A stretch of DNA of 64,000 nucleotides from MD308 sp051888795 (GCA_051888795.1 JBJFCD010000285.1:25611-89610), one strand, 5' to 3'; positions 1-9,041 are shown, numbered from the stretch's first letter. A program made the numbers and translations. The notes: generated from the sequence alone by a model not told the origin.

Positions 1-83
1 CCTTTGATATCATAGGCTTTTTCTATATCATAGCTTGCTTGATAAGATTTCAGTAATCTCTCTAAGAGATCCCCACCTTCCAT
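1..83 (-). CDS. Hypothetical protein, N-terminal fragment (cut by window edge)
   Basis: An ATG at 83-81 on the minus strand is preceded by a strong ribosome binding site (AAAGGAG, about 8 bases upstream). It opens a frame that stays open to the edge of the window. The visible residues start MEGGDLLERLLKSYQASYDI and continue acidic and helical. I do not recognise a family from 27 residues. Upstream lie two possible promoters and a short palindrome, so it is probably the first gene of its transcript. Confidence 0.6.
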   Translation of the reverse strand, partial: MEGGDLLERLLKSYQASYDIEKAYDIK

Positions 84-147
84 ATATTGATCTCCTTTGT
101 CCCTATATTACTTTACTTCGCTAAATTCTATCTTTAAAACGGTATCT

Positions 148-210
148 ATGTTACCACTTTTTTCGACAAAATGCAATGGTTTTAGAGTGCACTCTGTATT
201 TTTTTGTCAA
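148..210 (-). promoter_or_regulatory. Tandem promoters with palindromic operator for the left-edge gene
   Basis: On the minus strand TTGCAT (176-171) and TAACAT (153-148) are spaced 17 bases. Further upstream TTGACA (210-205) and TCTAAA (186-181) are spaced 18 bases. The perfect 12-bp palindrome AGAGTGCACTCT (184-195) overlaps the upstream -10/spacer region, a typical place for a repressor or MerR-type operator. The binding protein is unknown. The rest of the 84-456 gap holds another palindrome and a hairpin, listed separately, and no convincing gene. Confidence 0.5.
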
Positions 211-254
211 ATATGTAAAAACAAATCTCTCCTCTACAGAGAACAAATTTTAAT

Positions 255-275
255 AAAGTGTGCTGAGCACACTTT
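255..275. repeat. Perfect 21-bp palindrome in intergenic region
   Basis: Arms AAAGTGTGCT and AGCACACTTT flank a single central G. It shares the GTG(C/T)..(G)CAC character of the 184-195 palindrome 60 bases away. It may be a second operator half of the same control region or a short hairpin. No T-run follows, so it is not an obvious terminator. Confidence 0.5.
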
Positions 276-325
276 CAGTTTCCCTGCTCCCTCATACTTG
301 AATGGTAGGGTTTTCCCAATACAAT

Positions 326-370
326 AAACGGTTGGACATCTCTGATAGTTCAGGGGGTTCAACCGTTTTT
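326..370 (+). terminator. Terminator-like hairpin
   Basis: Inverted repeat AAACGGTTG / CAACCGTTT with a 27-base loop, followed on the plus strand by TTATTATTATT. It lies downstream of rlmD (minus strand) and upstream of the left-edge gene, so it may end the rlmD transcript. The better T-run is on the plus strand, where I see no gene. Orientation is therefore uncertain. Confidence 0.35.
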
Positions 371-456
371 ATTATTATTGATATAATTTTATTGTTATGG
401 GCGACAAATCAGTGGCAAATAGACTGAACCTATCACGAAAATACTTGGAAAAACGC

Positions 457-1869
457 TTATTTCATTGATAATAAACACACTGTTTCCACATGCACGGTAT
501 GTGGAAACTGATCCACTGCTCTCACTTTCCTCACTTCATACCCATTTTCTCTCAAAAACTTCACATCTCTCGCCAATGTTGCCGAATCACAGCTTACATA
601 CACAATTCTCTCCGGCTGCATATCTACCATCGTCCGTAAAAGTGTCTCCTCGCATCCTTTCCGCGGTGGATCCACCACGATCACGTCTGCATGAGCGTTC
701 TCTCCGGGATGTTCTTTGGCATAGTTTTCGTAATACTGTGGCAGCACTTCCTCGGCCTTTCCCACGTAAAACTCTGCGTTTTCAATTCCATTGATCTTCG
801 CATTATTCTTTGCATCCTCGATAGCCTGCGGTATGATTTCCACGCCGTATACCTGTCCTGCCTTCTGGGCAAGGAAGAGGGAAATCGTTCCGATTCCACA
901 ATAAAGATCCCATACCACTGTCTGGTCATCGGAATCTTTTTCTTCTAATCCGGAGTATTCCAATGCCAGATTGTAAAGTTTCTCTGTCTGCGCCGGATTT
1001 ACCTGATAAAAGGACAGCGGAGAAATCTGATATTTTACATTTCCAATGTAATCTGTAATGTATGTCTGTCCCCACAAAAGTTTGATCTTATCTCCCATGA
1101 TTACATTTGTTTTTTCTTTGTTGACACATAATGTAATACTGGTCATTCCCTCTATCTTTGAGAGTCGCTCTGCCAGAATTTCTCCATGGGGCAAAGTATT
1201 TCCGTTTATAACAAGGCAGACCATGATTTCCCCTGTTTTAAATCCATAGCGTAGCAAAATGTGACGCAACAGTCCCGAGTGATTCTCTTCATCATAAGCT
1301 TTGATTTTATATTCTTTCATAAAATCAAGAATGATAGTAAGAATCTTTTCATTGATTACTACGCCCAGTGCACAGTCCGTATTGGGGATGATGCTGTGGG
1401 TTCTTCCTGCATAAAATCCAGTGATAATATTCCCCTCTTTATCTGTTCCTACAGGAAACTGCGCTTTATTTCTGTAATGAAATGGTGCCTTCTCTCCCAT
1501 TCCTACGATTGGTTCCATCACCTGGTCTAACAGTTCTTCCGGCACTTCACCGATACGGAGCAGATTTCCGCGAACTTTATTGTTCTTAAACTCCAGTTGT
1601 TTTTCGTAAGTCATCTCCTGAATCTGGCAGCCACCACATTTCCTCGCCATTGGGCATACCGGCTCTTTTACACGTGCTTCTGATGGCGTAAGTATATTCA
1701 TCAGCCTCGCATACCCATAATTCTTCTTTGCCTTCATAATCTTAGCTTCCACCACATCACCAATGATGGCATCTTTAATAAATAAAGTGTAACCGTCTAC
1801 CTTGCCGATCCCTTCTCCGTTTACTCCAATATCTTCAATCGTCACTGTAACCAATTCATTTTTCTGCAT
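457..1869 (-). CDS. rlmD: 23S rRNA (uracil-5-)-methyltransferase RlmD/RlmCD family
   Basis: SAM-dependent m5U methyltransferase of the TrmA/RlmC/RlmD family, acting on rRNA (possibly tRNA) in the cytoplasm. An N-terminal TRAM RNA-binding domain spans about residues 1-55. A cysteine cluster with CPMARKCGGC and an upstream Cys matches the family's [4Fe-4S] site near residues 70-85. The SAM motif is DLYCGIGTISL, and the catalytic region has DPPRKGC and VYVSCDSATLARD with the nucleophilic Cys. About 470 residues, normal for the family. I start at the ATG 1869-1867 because GGAG lies 9 bases before it; an in-frame ATG 21 bases upstream has no binding site. It is probably the last gene of the HtrA-like/yhaM operon, with a palindromic repeat between it and yhaM. 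The exact target uridine (1939, 747 or both) cannot be read from sequence. Confidence 0.9.
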   Translation of the reverse strand: MQKNELVTVTIEDIGVNGEGIGKVDGYTLFIKDAIIGDVVEAKIMKAKKNYGYARLMNILTPSEARVKEPVCPMARKCGGCQIQEMTYEKQLEFKNNKVRGNLLRIGEVPEELLDQVMEPIVGMGEKAPFHYRNKAQFPVGTDKEGNIITGFYAGRTHSIIPNTDCALGVVINEKILTIILDFMKEYKIKAYDEENHSGLLRHILLRYGFKTGEIMVCLVINGNTLPHGEILAERLSKIEGMTSITLCVNKEKTNVIMGDKIKLLWGQTYITDYIGNVKYQISPLSFYQVNPAQTEKLYNLALEYSGLEEKDSDDQTVVWDLYCGIGTISLFLAQKAGQVYGVEIIPQAIEDAKNNAKINGIENAEFYVGKAEEVLPQYYENYAKEHPGENAHADVIVVDPPRKGCEETLLRTMVDMQPERIVYVSCDSATLARDVKFLRENGYEVRKVRAVDQFPHTVHVETVCLLSMK

Positions 1870-1890
1870 AAATATACTCCATTTCTTCAT

Positions 1891-1953
1891 TTAGGTACAG
1901 GGTATATTCCAATTTGGGACGTAGACTTTTTGAAAAAGTCTACGTCCCAAATT
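1891..1953. repeat. Dispersed palindromic repeat, copy 1
   Basis: Perfect 21-bp inverted repeat (arms 1911-1931 and 1933-1953, core GGGACGTAGACTTTTT) with a one-base loop, flanked by TTAGGTACAGGGTATATTCC. A related copy in the opposite orientation lies at 38176-38260. The palindrome separates yhaM from rlmD, and its outer end overlaps the yhaM stop codon. It looks like a small REP/MITE-like intergenic element and could also act as an mRNA processing or stability hairpin. Confidence 0.8.
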
Positions 1954-2893
1954 AAACTACTGTCTTCCTTAAGTTTGATTCAAATAACCGGTTATATCCT
2001 AACCAGTCGTTGCTGTTTTTCTCTTTAAATATCTCTGTCAGTGTCTGCATCTTGGCATCTGCGCAGTCTGCGAAGTTCAGTGCCAGTGCTTCGGCAAGTG
2101 CCGGTTTTTTCGGAGAACCGTATTCCAGCTCTCCATGGTGTGCTATAATACAGTGCTTTAACTCGCTTGCGAGTTTTTCCGGGAATCTCGGAATACTCCT
2201 CACTGCGTCACTTATCATCTCTACGCCAATCACAATATGTCCCAAGAGCTGTCCGTCATCGGTGTAATCATTTTCAGGGAATGAGGACAATTCTTTTGTC
2301 TTTCCGATATCGTGACAGATTGCAGCTGCATAAAGTAAATCCGGGTTTAAGATTGGATATGCTCCTGCCATATATTCACAGAATTTCACAACACTTAATG
2401 TATGTTCAAGAAGTCCTCCGGAAAATCCGTGGTGTACACTTTTCGCAGCAGAATGTGATTTGAATTTTTTAATAAATGCTTCGTCTTTTACAAAATAAAA
2501 TTCAACTGCCTGCCTGAGGTACGGATTACCGATTTTCTTTATATAAGTAAGAAGCTCCTGATACATGCTGTCTGTACTTTTCTCCGTTGTAGGCATATAA
2601 TCTGCCGGAACATATTCACCTTCCTGAGCTTTACGGATCTGTCTGATATTTAACTGCAGGTTATTATTATAAGTAATTACATCTCCAAATACTTCTATGA
2701 AATCCATTTCATCATAATCTGCAATTCCTCCTGAATTAGGATCCCAGACTTTACCGTCCAGTGTCCCTGTCTTATCCTGAAGGATAAGATTATCATATGG
2801 TTTCCCGTTTCTTGTCTCAGCGGAACGTTTCCCTTTACAGAGGTAAACGTTCCTTATAGTTTCGCCTTCAACAAGTGTGTTAATATATCTCAT
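1952..2893 (-). CDS. yhaM: 3'-5' exoribonuclease YhaM family
   Basis: Cytoplasmic 3'-5' exoribonuclease that trims RNA ends; YhaM of Bacillus is the type member and has the same length (about 313 residues). An OB-fold nucleic-acid-binding domain (residues about 1-90) precedes an HD phosphohydrolase domain with HHGFSGGLLEHTLSV, the metal-binding HDIGK, and a later IAHHGELEYGSPK. The start ATG has an AAAGAGG ribosome binding site. It follows the HtrA-like gene by 14 bases, so the two are co-transcribed. Its TAA stop overlaps the end of the dispersed palindromic repeat. Confidence 0.9.
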   Translation of the reverse strand: MRYINTLVEGETIRNVYLCKGKRSAETRNGKPYDNLILQDKTGTLDGKVWDPNSGGIADYDEMDFIEVFGDVITYNNNLQLNIRQIRKAQEGEYVPADYMPTTEKSTDSMYQELLTYIKKIGNPYLRQAVEFYFVKDEAFIKKFKSHSAAKSVHHGFSGGLLEHTLSVVKFCEYMAGAYPILNPDLLYAAAICHDIGKTKELSSFPENDYTDDGQLLGHIVIGVEMISDAVRSIPRFPEKLASELKHCIIAHHGELEYGSPKKPALAEALALNFADCADAKMQTLTEIFKEKNSNDWLGYNRLFESNLRKTVV

Positions 2894-2907
2894 GATTATG
2901 CCTCTTT

Positions 2908-4188
2908 CTATTTTTTATTTCTGGTGCTTACCGTAACGTTAAAATTAATATCTACGTATTCGTCTTTTGGTCCCTGACGGCAGCCCTGAAGCTCAATCTC
3001 GCTTCCTTCTTCCCTGCGCATTAATATGCTGTGATAATTAGACAGACTTACGATATTTTCTCCATCTATACCGATAATTACATCGCCACTCTGTATTCCT
3101 GCTTCCATAGCCGGAGAATCCGGTGCCACTTCTTTTACATACACACCCTGTGGCATTCCTTTTTTGGCAAGCTTATCCGTCACATCCATTCCATATATTC
3201 CTGTATACGGAATCGCTGAACCGTTCGATAAAAGTTCGATTACATCCTTTATGTCTGATATGCCATACCCACCGATCCGGCCATTGCTTCCTTCTCCCAG
3301 CGCAGACTGGTCTATAAGACCGACTACCTGCCCTTTCTTATTCAGGACCACACCGCTTCCGTTTTCCCCTTCGGTAATGTTCGTACATATCAGTCTGTAA
3401 TGTCCATCTGCCTTTTCCACATATTCCTCGTCGGCACTGACAACTCCATACCCTACTGCCTCATCTGTACCAAAGGGTCTTCCAAACACTATGATCGCAT
3501 CTCCACTCTCCATCAGATGGGAATTTCCAAGCTCTGCTATGGTGATTTTTTTCCACATATTTGTGTCAATATCTTTCTTTTCTACAGCATAAACACCTAT
3601 GCCAAGATTTTCATCCTGCATCTTAAGTATTGCATCATAACTCTTTTTATCAAAAAAAGCTATCTGAATTGATTCATCTTTTTTTGTTTTTACAATCTGG
3701 GATAGGATCAGTAATTCCTTTCCATTATCTGCAATTACCACTCCGGAAATCCCTTCGTTGGTCTTATTGCTTTCATCTGAGCTATTCTTTTTCCTACTTA
3801 CTGTAGCCATAGAATACTTAGTTTTTGTCGCAGTAATACTCAATGACTGAAGCACCTGCCGGTAACTATCTGCGTCCAGCTCCTGCTTTTCTTCTTTTTC
3901 AGGCTTCTCCTCCGGCTCCTGTTCTTCTTCATCACTCGGAATCTCAACCTGTGTCGGATTGTTATGGAAATGTGCCTCAAGCCATGGTGTTAAAGCGCAA
4001 AAAACAACACTGGCAGCCACTCCAAAAACCACGCCATATCCTATAATACGGAAAATATTGCTTTTTACTTTTTTCACGCTGTCAGTCTCGTCTTTGATTA
4101 CTTCCTGCATAAAGGAATATTCTTCCTGATTCTCTTCCTGACCCACTTCACGATCAGGCTCTTCCTGCAAAGCTTTATGCTCCTTCAT
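2908..4188 (-). CDS. HtrA/DegP-like membrane protein with PDZ domain, catalytic triad not conserved
   Basis: Layout is that of a membrane-anchored HtrA protease: a 45-residue acidic cytoplasmic tail, one membrane segment (about 46-68), a Glu/Lys-rich linker, a trypsin-like domain (about 110-320) and a C-terminal PDZ domain (about 330-415, with GVYVKEVAPDSPAMEAGIQSGD). The catalytic positions look lost. Where the family has NHVV there is SQIV (His to Gln). The DLAVLK region reads NLGIGV (Asp lost). The GNSGGP serine loop reads ENGSGV, with Gly at the Ser position. I infer a pseudoprotease or substrate-sensing scaffold rather than an active enzyme, although the displaced Ser leaves some doubt. 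First gene of the operon with yhaM and rlmD. Start ATG with AAAGGAG upstream. Confidence 0.75.
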   Translation of the reverse strand: MKEHKALQEEPDREVGQEENQEEYSFMQEVIKDETDSVKKVKSNIFRIIGYGVVFGVAASVVFCALTPWLEAHFHNNPTQVEIPSDEEEQEPEEKPEKEEKQELDADSYRQVLQSLSITATKTKYSMATVSRKKNSSDESNKTNEGISGVVIADNGKELLILSQIVKTKKDESIQIAFFDKKSYDAILKMQDENLGIGVYAVEKKDIDTNMWKKITIAELGNSHLMESGDAIIVFGRPFGTDEAVGYGVVSADEEYVEKADGHYRLICTNITEGENGSGVVLNKKGQVVGLIDQSALGEGSNGRIGGYGISDIKDVIELLSNGSAIPYTGIYGMDVTDKLAKKGMPQGVYVKEVAPDSPAMEAGIQSGDVIIGIDGENIVSLSNYHSILMRREEGSEIELQGCRQGPKDEYVDINFNVTVSTRNKK

Positions 4189-4220
4189 AGACTGTGCATC
4201 TCCTTTACAACCCTTCTTTA

Positions 4221-4249
4221 AGTATACATGATAGTACTCAAATGTTCAA
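4221..4249 (-). promoter_or_regulatory. Promoter of HtrA-like/yhaM/rlmD operon
   Basis: On the minus strand TTGAAC (4249-4244) and TATACT (4226-4221) with a 17-base spacer, close to the vegetative consensus. It lies about 35 bases upstream of the HtrA-like start codon, back to back with mutS2. Confidence 0.65.
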
Positions 4250-4304
4250 TATTTATCCTTTTCTTTATGAACCAAATAGGTTAGAATAAACCTAGGTGAA
4301 AGAT

Positions 4305-6680
4305 ATGAATAAAAAAACATTAGCAAAATTAGAATACAATAAAATAATCGATTTACTGATGGAACATGCTTCCTCATTCAGCGGAAAGGACAAGTGCCGA
4401 AAACTGAAACCGAAAACATCTCTCGAAGAAATAAACACTGCGCAGGAACAGACAGCCTGTGCGTTTACAAGAATTGTAAAAAAAGGGCGCCCTTCTTTTG
4501 GAAACTGCAATCCTGTAAATGATTCTCTGAAGCGTTTGGAAATCGGAGGCACTCTCGGAAGCGGTGAGCTCCTTCGCATCTGTAAGCTTTTAGAATGTGC
4601 CGGCAAAGTAAAATCTTACGGCAGACATGATAACGCGGACGATACCGAAGACTGTCTGGATATTTATTTTTCCGGGCTTAATCCGGTATCTGTTTTATCT
4701 GCAGAGATTCGCAGATGTATCATTGATGAAGAAGAGATCAGCGATGACGCATCTTCCACTTTAAAACACATCCGCCGCAGCATTAATCAGATGAATGATA
4801 AGGTACACTCTACTCTCTCCGGTCTGGTAAATGGTTCTCTGCGCACTTACCTGCAGGATCCGATCATTACTATGCGCGGTGACCGCTATTGTCTTCCGGT
4901 AAAGGCTGAATACCGCAGTCAGGTTCCCGGTATGATTCACGATCAGTCTTCTACCGGCTCTACACTTTTTATTGAACCAATGGCTGTCGTAAAGCTGAAT
5001 AATGATCTAAAAGAGCTCTATGGTAAAGAGCAGGAGGAAATTCAGATCATTCTTGCCCGCCTGAGTGCAGATGCTGCTGAATATACGAATGAAATCCACA
5101 CAGATTATACTATTTTATCAGAACTGGATTTCATTTTTGCAAAAGGTGCTCTTGCATTAGATATGAATGCGAGCATGCCGATTTTCAACTGTGAAGGACG
5201 TATCCACATTCGCGAAGGAAGACATCCTCTTCTGGATAAGAAAAGCGTAGTTCCGATCACCATTACACTTGGTGATACTTTCGACCTTCTTATCGTAACC
5301 GGTCCAAATACCGGTGGTAAAACTGTTTCATTAAAGACCGTGGGGCTTTTTACACTGATGGGGCAGGCAGGACTTCACATACCGGCACTGGACCGTTCCG
5401 AACTTGCTGTATTTAATAATGTATTTGCAGATATCGGTGATGAACAAAGCATCGAACAAAGTCTGAGTACATTTTCTTCCCATATGACAAATATCGTATC
5501 CTTTTTAAAGCATGTGGATGAAAACTCTCTTGTACTTTTTGACGAACTCGGTGCAGGAACGGATCCTACAGAAGGAGCAGCTCTCGCTATCGCAATATTG
5601 AGCCACCTGCATGAGCGTGGAATCCGTACAATGGCAACGACACACTACAGCGAACTGAAAGTCTATGCACTTTCTACAGAAGGTGTGGAAAACGCCTGCT
5701 GTGAATTTGATGTAGAGACACTCCGTCCAACTTACCATCTGCTGATTGGTATTCCGGGAAAGAGTAATGCATTTGCAATCGCCGGTAAAATCGGACTTCC
5801 AAAATCTATCATAGAAGATGCGAAAACACATCTGTCCGAACAAGATGAATCTTTTGAAGATTTACTTACAGATTTGGAATCCAGCCGCCGTACCATAGAA
5901 AAAGAACAGGCAGAAATCGCTTCCTATAAACGCGAATTAGAAGCATTAAAAATGGAGGCTCAGAAGAAGCAGGAAAAACTCGAAGAGCAGAAAGAGCGCA
6001 TTCTAAGGGAAGCCAATGAAAAAGCGCATGCCATACTTGCTGAGGCAAAAGAAACCGCCGACGAGACAATGCGCAACTTCCATAAATTTGGCAAAGCAAA
6101 TATTTCTGCCGCTGAAATGGAAAAAGAGCGCGAAAAAATCCGCAAAAAGATGGACGCCGCCCGGGCCGGTATGACGAAGGAAACCCCAAAACCCCACAAA
6201 CAGCACAAAGCCAGCGACTTTAAGCTAGGTGAATCTGTTAAGGTTCTGAGTATGAATCTTACCGGAACAGTAACTTCTCTTCCGGATTCAAAAGGCAATG
6301 TTACTGTCCAGATGGGAATCCTTCGTTCCCAAGTTCATATTTCAGATCTTGAGATTATTGACGAAAAACCTTCCTATCTGCAGAAAAAAGCGCAGAATAC
6401 AGGAAAAGGAAAGGTCAAAATGAGTAAATCTCTATCTGTAAGCACCGAGATCAATCTTTTGGGAAAGACTGTTGATGAAGCAATTGCAGAACTTGACAAA
6501 TATCTGGATGATGCAAGCCTTGCACATCTAAGTTCTGTCCGCATCGTTCACGGAAAGGGAACAGGTGCTTTACGTTCCGGAATCCATAATTATTTAAGGC
6601 ACCAGAAACATGTGAAATCATTCCGTCTTGGCGCTTTTGGCGAGGGAGACGCCGGAGTAACTATCGCAGAATTAAAGTAA
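4305..6680 (+). CDS. mutS2: Endonuclease MutS2 / ribosome-collision factor (RqcU)
   Basis: MutS2 has been linked to suppression of homologous recombination and, in Bacillus, to splitting of collided ribosomes. Sequence shows MutS core and lever helices, the ATPase P-loop GPNTGGKT at about residue 330, Walker B FDELGAGTDP, a long charged coiled coil (about 510-620), a KOW-like segment and the C-terminal Smr nuclease domain (LGKTVDEAIAELDKYL, then HGKGTGALRSGI). About 791 residues, standard length. I choose ATG 4305 because AGGTGA sits just before it; the GTG at 4296 is part of that binding site. A shorter Smr-less paralogue lies at 57-59 kb. Confidence 0.95.
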   Translation: MNKKTLAKLEYNKIIDLLMEHASSFSGKDKCRKLKPKTSLEEINTAQEQTACAFTRIVKKGRPSFGNCNPVNDSLKRLEIGGTLGSGELLRICKLLECAGKVKSYGRHDNADDTEDCLDIYFSGLNPVSVLSAEIRRCIIDEEEISDDASSTLKHIRRSINQMNDKVHSTLSGLVNGSLRTYLQDPIITMRGDRYCLPVKAEYRSQVPGMIHDQSSTGSTLFIEPMAVVKLNNDLKELYGKEQEEIQIILARLSADAAEYTNEIHTDYTILSELDFIFAKGALALDMNASMPIFNCEGRIHIREGRHPLLDKKSVVPITITLGDTFDLLIVTGPNTGGKTVSLKTVGLFTLMGQAGLHIPALDRSELAVFNNVFADIGDEQSIEQSLSTFSSHMTNIVSFLKHVDENSLVLFDELGAGTDPTEGAALAIAILSHLHERGIRTMATTHYSELKVYALSTEGVENACCEFDVETLRPTYHLLIGIPGKSNAFAIAGKIGLPKSIIEDAKTHLSEQDESFEDLLTDLESSRRTIEKEQAEIASYKRELEALKMEAQKKQEKLEEQKERILREANEKAHAILAEAKETADETMRNFHKFGKANISAAEMEKEREKIRKKMDAARAGMTKETPKPHKQHKASDFKLGESVKVLSMNLTGTVTSLPDSKGNVTVQMGILRSQVHISDLEIIDEKPSYLQKKAQNTGKGKVKMSKSLSVSTEINLLGKTVDEAIAELDKYLDDASLAHLSSVRIVHGKGTGALRSGIHNYLRHQKHVKSFRLGAFGEGDAGVTIAELK

Positions 6681-6738
6681 AACCTTTTTCATGTCTATAA
6701 CTTACAAAACACAGCAAAATAATTTAAAGGGGAAAATT

Positions 6739-7443
6739 ATGGTGAACAAACAAAAAATCTTAATCGTAGATGATGATGAAAATATTGCAGAACTCATTTC
6801 TCTGTACCTGACAAAAGAATGCTTTGATACTATGATGGTACATGATGGCGAAGAGGCTCTTGTAGCATACGACACTTATCAGCCAAATCTGATTCTTCTG
6901 GATCTTATGCTTCCGGGCATTGACGGTTATCAGGTTTGCCGGGAAATCCGAACCCGTTCCAATGTACCGATCATTATGCTATCAGCAAAAGGGGAAGTTT
7001 TTGATAAAGTTCTTGGGCTTGAACTTGGAGCCGATGACTATATTATGAAACCATTTGACTCAAAAGAAATGGTTGCCCGTGTCAAGGCAGTGCTTCGCCG
7101 CTATCAGGCCGTTCCAAAACCGGAAGCTTCTTCAACTGATAAAGGAAAATGTGTGGAATATCCTGGTATCGTTATTAACCTTACAAATTATTCCGTTATG
7201 GTTGATAATAGGAATGTGGAAATGCCACCAAAAGAACTTGAGCTTTTGTATTTTCTTGCATCTTCACCGAATCAGGTGTTTACAAGGGAACAGCTTCTGG
7301 ATCAGATCTGGGGCTACGAATATATCGGAGATACGCGAACAGTTGATGTACACATCAAACGACTCCGTGAAAAAATTAAAGACCACAACGGCTGGAGTTT
7401 GAGCACTGTGTGGGGAATCGGCTACAAATTTGAAGTAAAATAG
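6739..7443 (+). CDS. OmpR/PhoB-family response regulator
   Basis: Cytoplasmic transcription factor controlled by phosphorylation. The receiver domain (about 1-120) has acidic residues DDD after ILIV, the phospho-acceptor Asp in LLDLMLPGIDGY, Ser in IIMLSAK and Lys in MKPFD. The C-terminal winged helix ends in RTVDVHIKRLREKI and GIGYKFE. Start ATG 6739 has AAAGGGGA 6 bases upstream, giving 234 residues; a longer in-frame start lacks a binding site. It lies 58 bases after mutS2 and is paired with the histidine kinase downstream. The stimulus is unknown. Confidence 0.9.
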   Translation: MVNKQKILIVDDDENIAELISLYLTKECFDTMMVHDGEEALVAYDTYQPNLILLDLMLPGIDGYQVCREIRTRSNVPIIMLSAKGEVFDKVLGLELGADDYIMKPFDSKEMVARVKAVLRRYQAVPKPEASSTDKGKCVEYPGIVINLTNYSVMVDNRNVEMPPKELELLYFLASSPNQVFTREQLLDQIWGYEYIGDTRTVDVHIKRLREKIKDHNGWSLSTVWGIGYKFEVK

Positions 7444-7490
7444 CTTTTTGCAAATACTAATCGGTGCGATTGTAATTACGAGGGTACACT

Positions 7491-8897
7491 ATGAAAAGTA
7501 CTTTATACTTAAAATTCATTATTATATATATTATATTTGGCTTTCTGAGTTTGTTTACAGTAAGTGCTCTGACAAGCGGATTATTTACAGAACCAATAAA
7601 TCATGCGATTTCATCCAGTATATACAAAGAAGCGAATCTACTTGCTACAGATTATCTTCCCAAATATTTTTCCGAAGAAATATCTCTGCACGATGTACAC
7701 ACACAGCTTTCCGGTATGGAAGCACATTTATCTGCTGCTGTCTGGTTTGTAAACAGGGATGGAACCATCATTACTTCGACACAGTCAGATTCTTATCCTG
7801 CAGCTCCCTATCAAATTGAGGATTTTAATCCTGCTGAAATGGGAAATGCTCAGTACAGTATCGGAGATTATCACGGATATTTCTCAGAAGATGTTATTAC
7901 AGTGATTGCGCCGGTAATCTATGATTACTCACCCAAGGGATATCTTCTTATTCATAAGGACTTATCTTTTACCAGGTATCTGGAAAATCTTTTTCAGCGA
8001 ACAGTGCTGATTGCCATTATTGCAGTATATTTGCTATCGTTTATAATACTATTGGCATTTCAGTTTTTCGTATATAGACCGCTTCGCAAGATTACAGAAG
8101 CTGCCACACAGTATGCCAGCGGAAACCTGGATTACGAGATTCCGGTTACTACTGAAGATGAGATGGGCTATTTATCTGCTTCACTGAATTACATGTCTTC
8201 TCAGCTCAAAGATATGGAAGACTATCAGAAGAAATTTGTAGCTAATGTATCCCACGATTTTCGATCGCCGCTCACATCAATTAAAGGCTACATTGAAGCT
8301 ATGACAGACGGAACCATTCCACCGGAACTTCACGAAAAATATTTAAAAATTATTCTCTTTGAAACAGAACGGCTGACAGATCTCACGCAGGATCTGCTTA
8401 CACTAAATGAGTTTGATACAAAGAATATTCTCTTAAACCGAGAAAGCTTTGACATTCATGAAATCATTAAAAATGTTGCCGCTTCCTTTGAAGGCCGCTG
8501 CACACAAAAGAAAATATCTATTGAACTTTTATTTGCCACAAAACATTTAACTGTTTATGCTGATAAGCGCAAAATACAGCAGGTACTCTATAACCTTCTG
8601 GATAATGCTATCAAATTCAGTAATCCCGAATCTTCCATCACAATCGAAACAACAGAACGTGGCGATAAAATCTACACCTCTGTAAAGGATTACGGCATCG
8701 GCATTCCAAGAAGTTCATTAAACAAAATCTGGGAACGCTTTTACAAGACAGACCTCTCTCGTGGAAAGGACAAAAAAGGAACCGGCCTCGGCCTCGCAAT
8801 TGTAAAAGAAGCCATACAGGCACACGGAGAAAACATCAATGTAATCAGTACAGAAGGAGTAGGAACCGAATTTATCTTTTCCCTTCCACGAGGATAA
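7491..8897 (+). CDS. Sensor histidine kinase, membrane-bound
   Basis: Partner of the preceding response regulator. Membrane segments at about residues 8-28 and 170-192 enclose an extracellular domain of about 140 residues with no motif I recognise. A HAMP linker follows, then the dimerisation domain with VSHDFRSPLTSIKGY (phospho-His near 256), and an HATPase domain with NLLDNAIKFSNP, GIGIP and GTGLGLAIVKE. Start ATG has GAGGG upstream. The 47-base gap indicates an operon, ended by the hairpin at 8951-9001. Confidence 0.9.
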   Translation: MKSTLYLKFIIIYIIFGFLSLFTVSALTSGLFTEPINHAISSSIYKEANLLATDYLPKYFSEEISLHDVHTQLSGMEAHLSAAVWFVNRDGTIITSTQSDSYPAAPYQIEDFNPAEMGNAQYSIGDYHGYFSEDVITVIAPVIYDYSPKGYLLIHKDLSFTRYLENLFQRTVLIAIIAVYLLSFIILLAFQFFVYRPLRKITEAATQYASGNLDYEIPVTTEDEMGYLSASLNYMSSQLKDMEDYQKKFVANVSHDFRSPLTSIKGYIEAMTDGTIPPELHEKYLKIILFETERLTDLTQDLLTLNEFDTKNILLNRESFDIHEIIKNVAASFEGRCTQKKISIELLFATKHLTVYADKRKIQQVLYNLLDNAIKFSNPESSITIETTERGDKIYTSVKDYGIGIPRSSLNKIWERFYKTDLSRGKDKKGTGLGLAIVKEAIQAHGENINVISTEGVGTEFIFSLPRG

Positions 8898-8950
8898 ACA
8901 ACTATACTTCATCTTATTAACCAACACTCTCCCTTTGGAGATGAAATCAA

Positions 8951-9001
8951 AAAAGGTGCATGTTACACCGACTCTCAATCGGATGATAACACGCACCTTT
9001 T
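8951..9001. terminator. Bidirectional terminator between kinase and M24 peptidase
   Basis: Hairpin with arms AAAAGGTGCATGTTA and TAACACGCACCTTTT (one mismatch), a central CCGA...TCGG stem, and A/T tracts on both sides. It separates two convergent units and can serve both. Confidence 0.8.
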
Positions 9002-9041
9002 CTATGTATTATCCTGTTTTAATAATTCTACTTTTCTGATC

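Noticed and set aside
97..327. 76-residue plus-strand ORF at the left edge
   Set aside because: Starts without a binding site and covers the promoter and palindromes of the minus-strand gene.
4296..4304. GTG start three codons earlier for mutS2
   Set aside because: The GTG is part of the AGGTGA ribosome binding site of the ATG at 4305.
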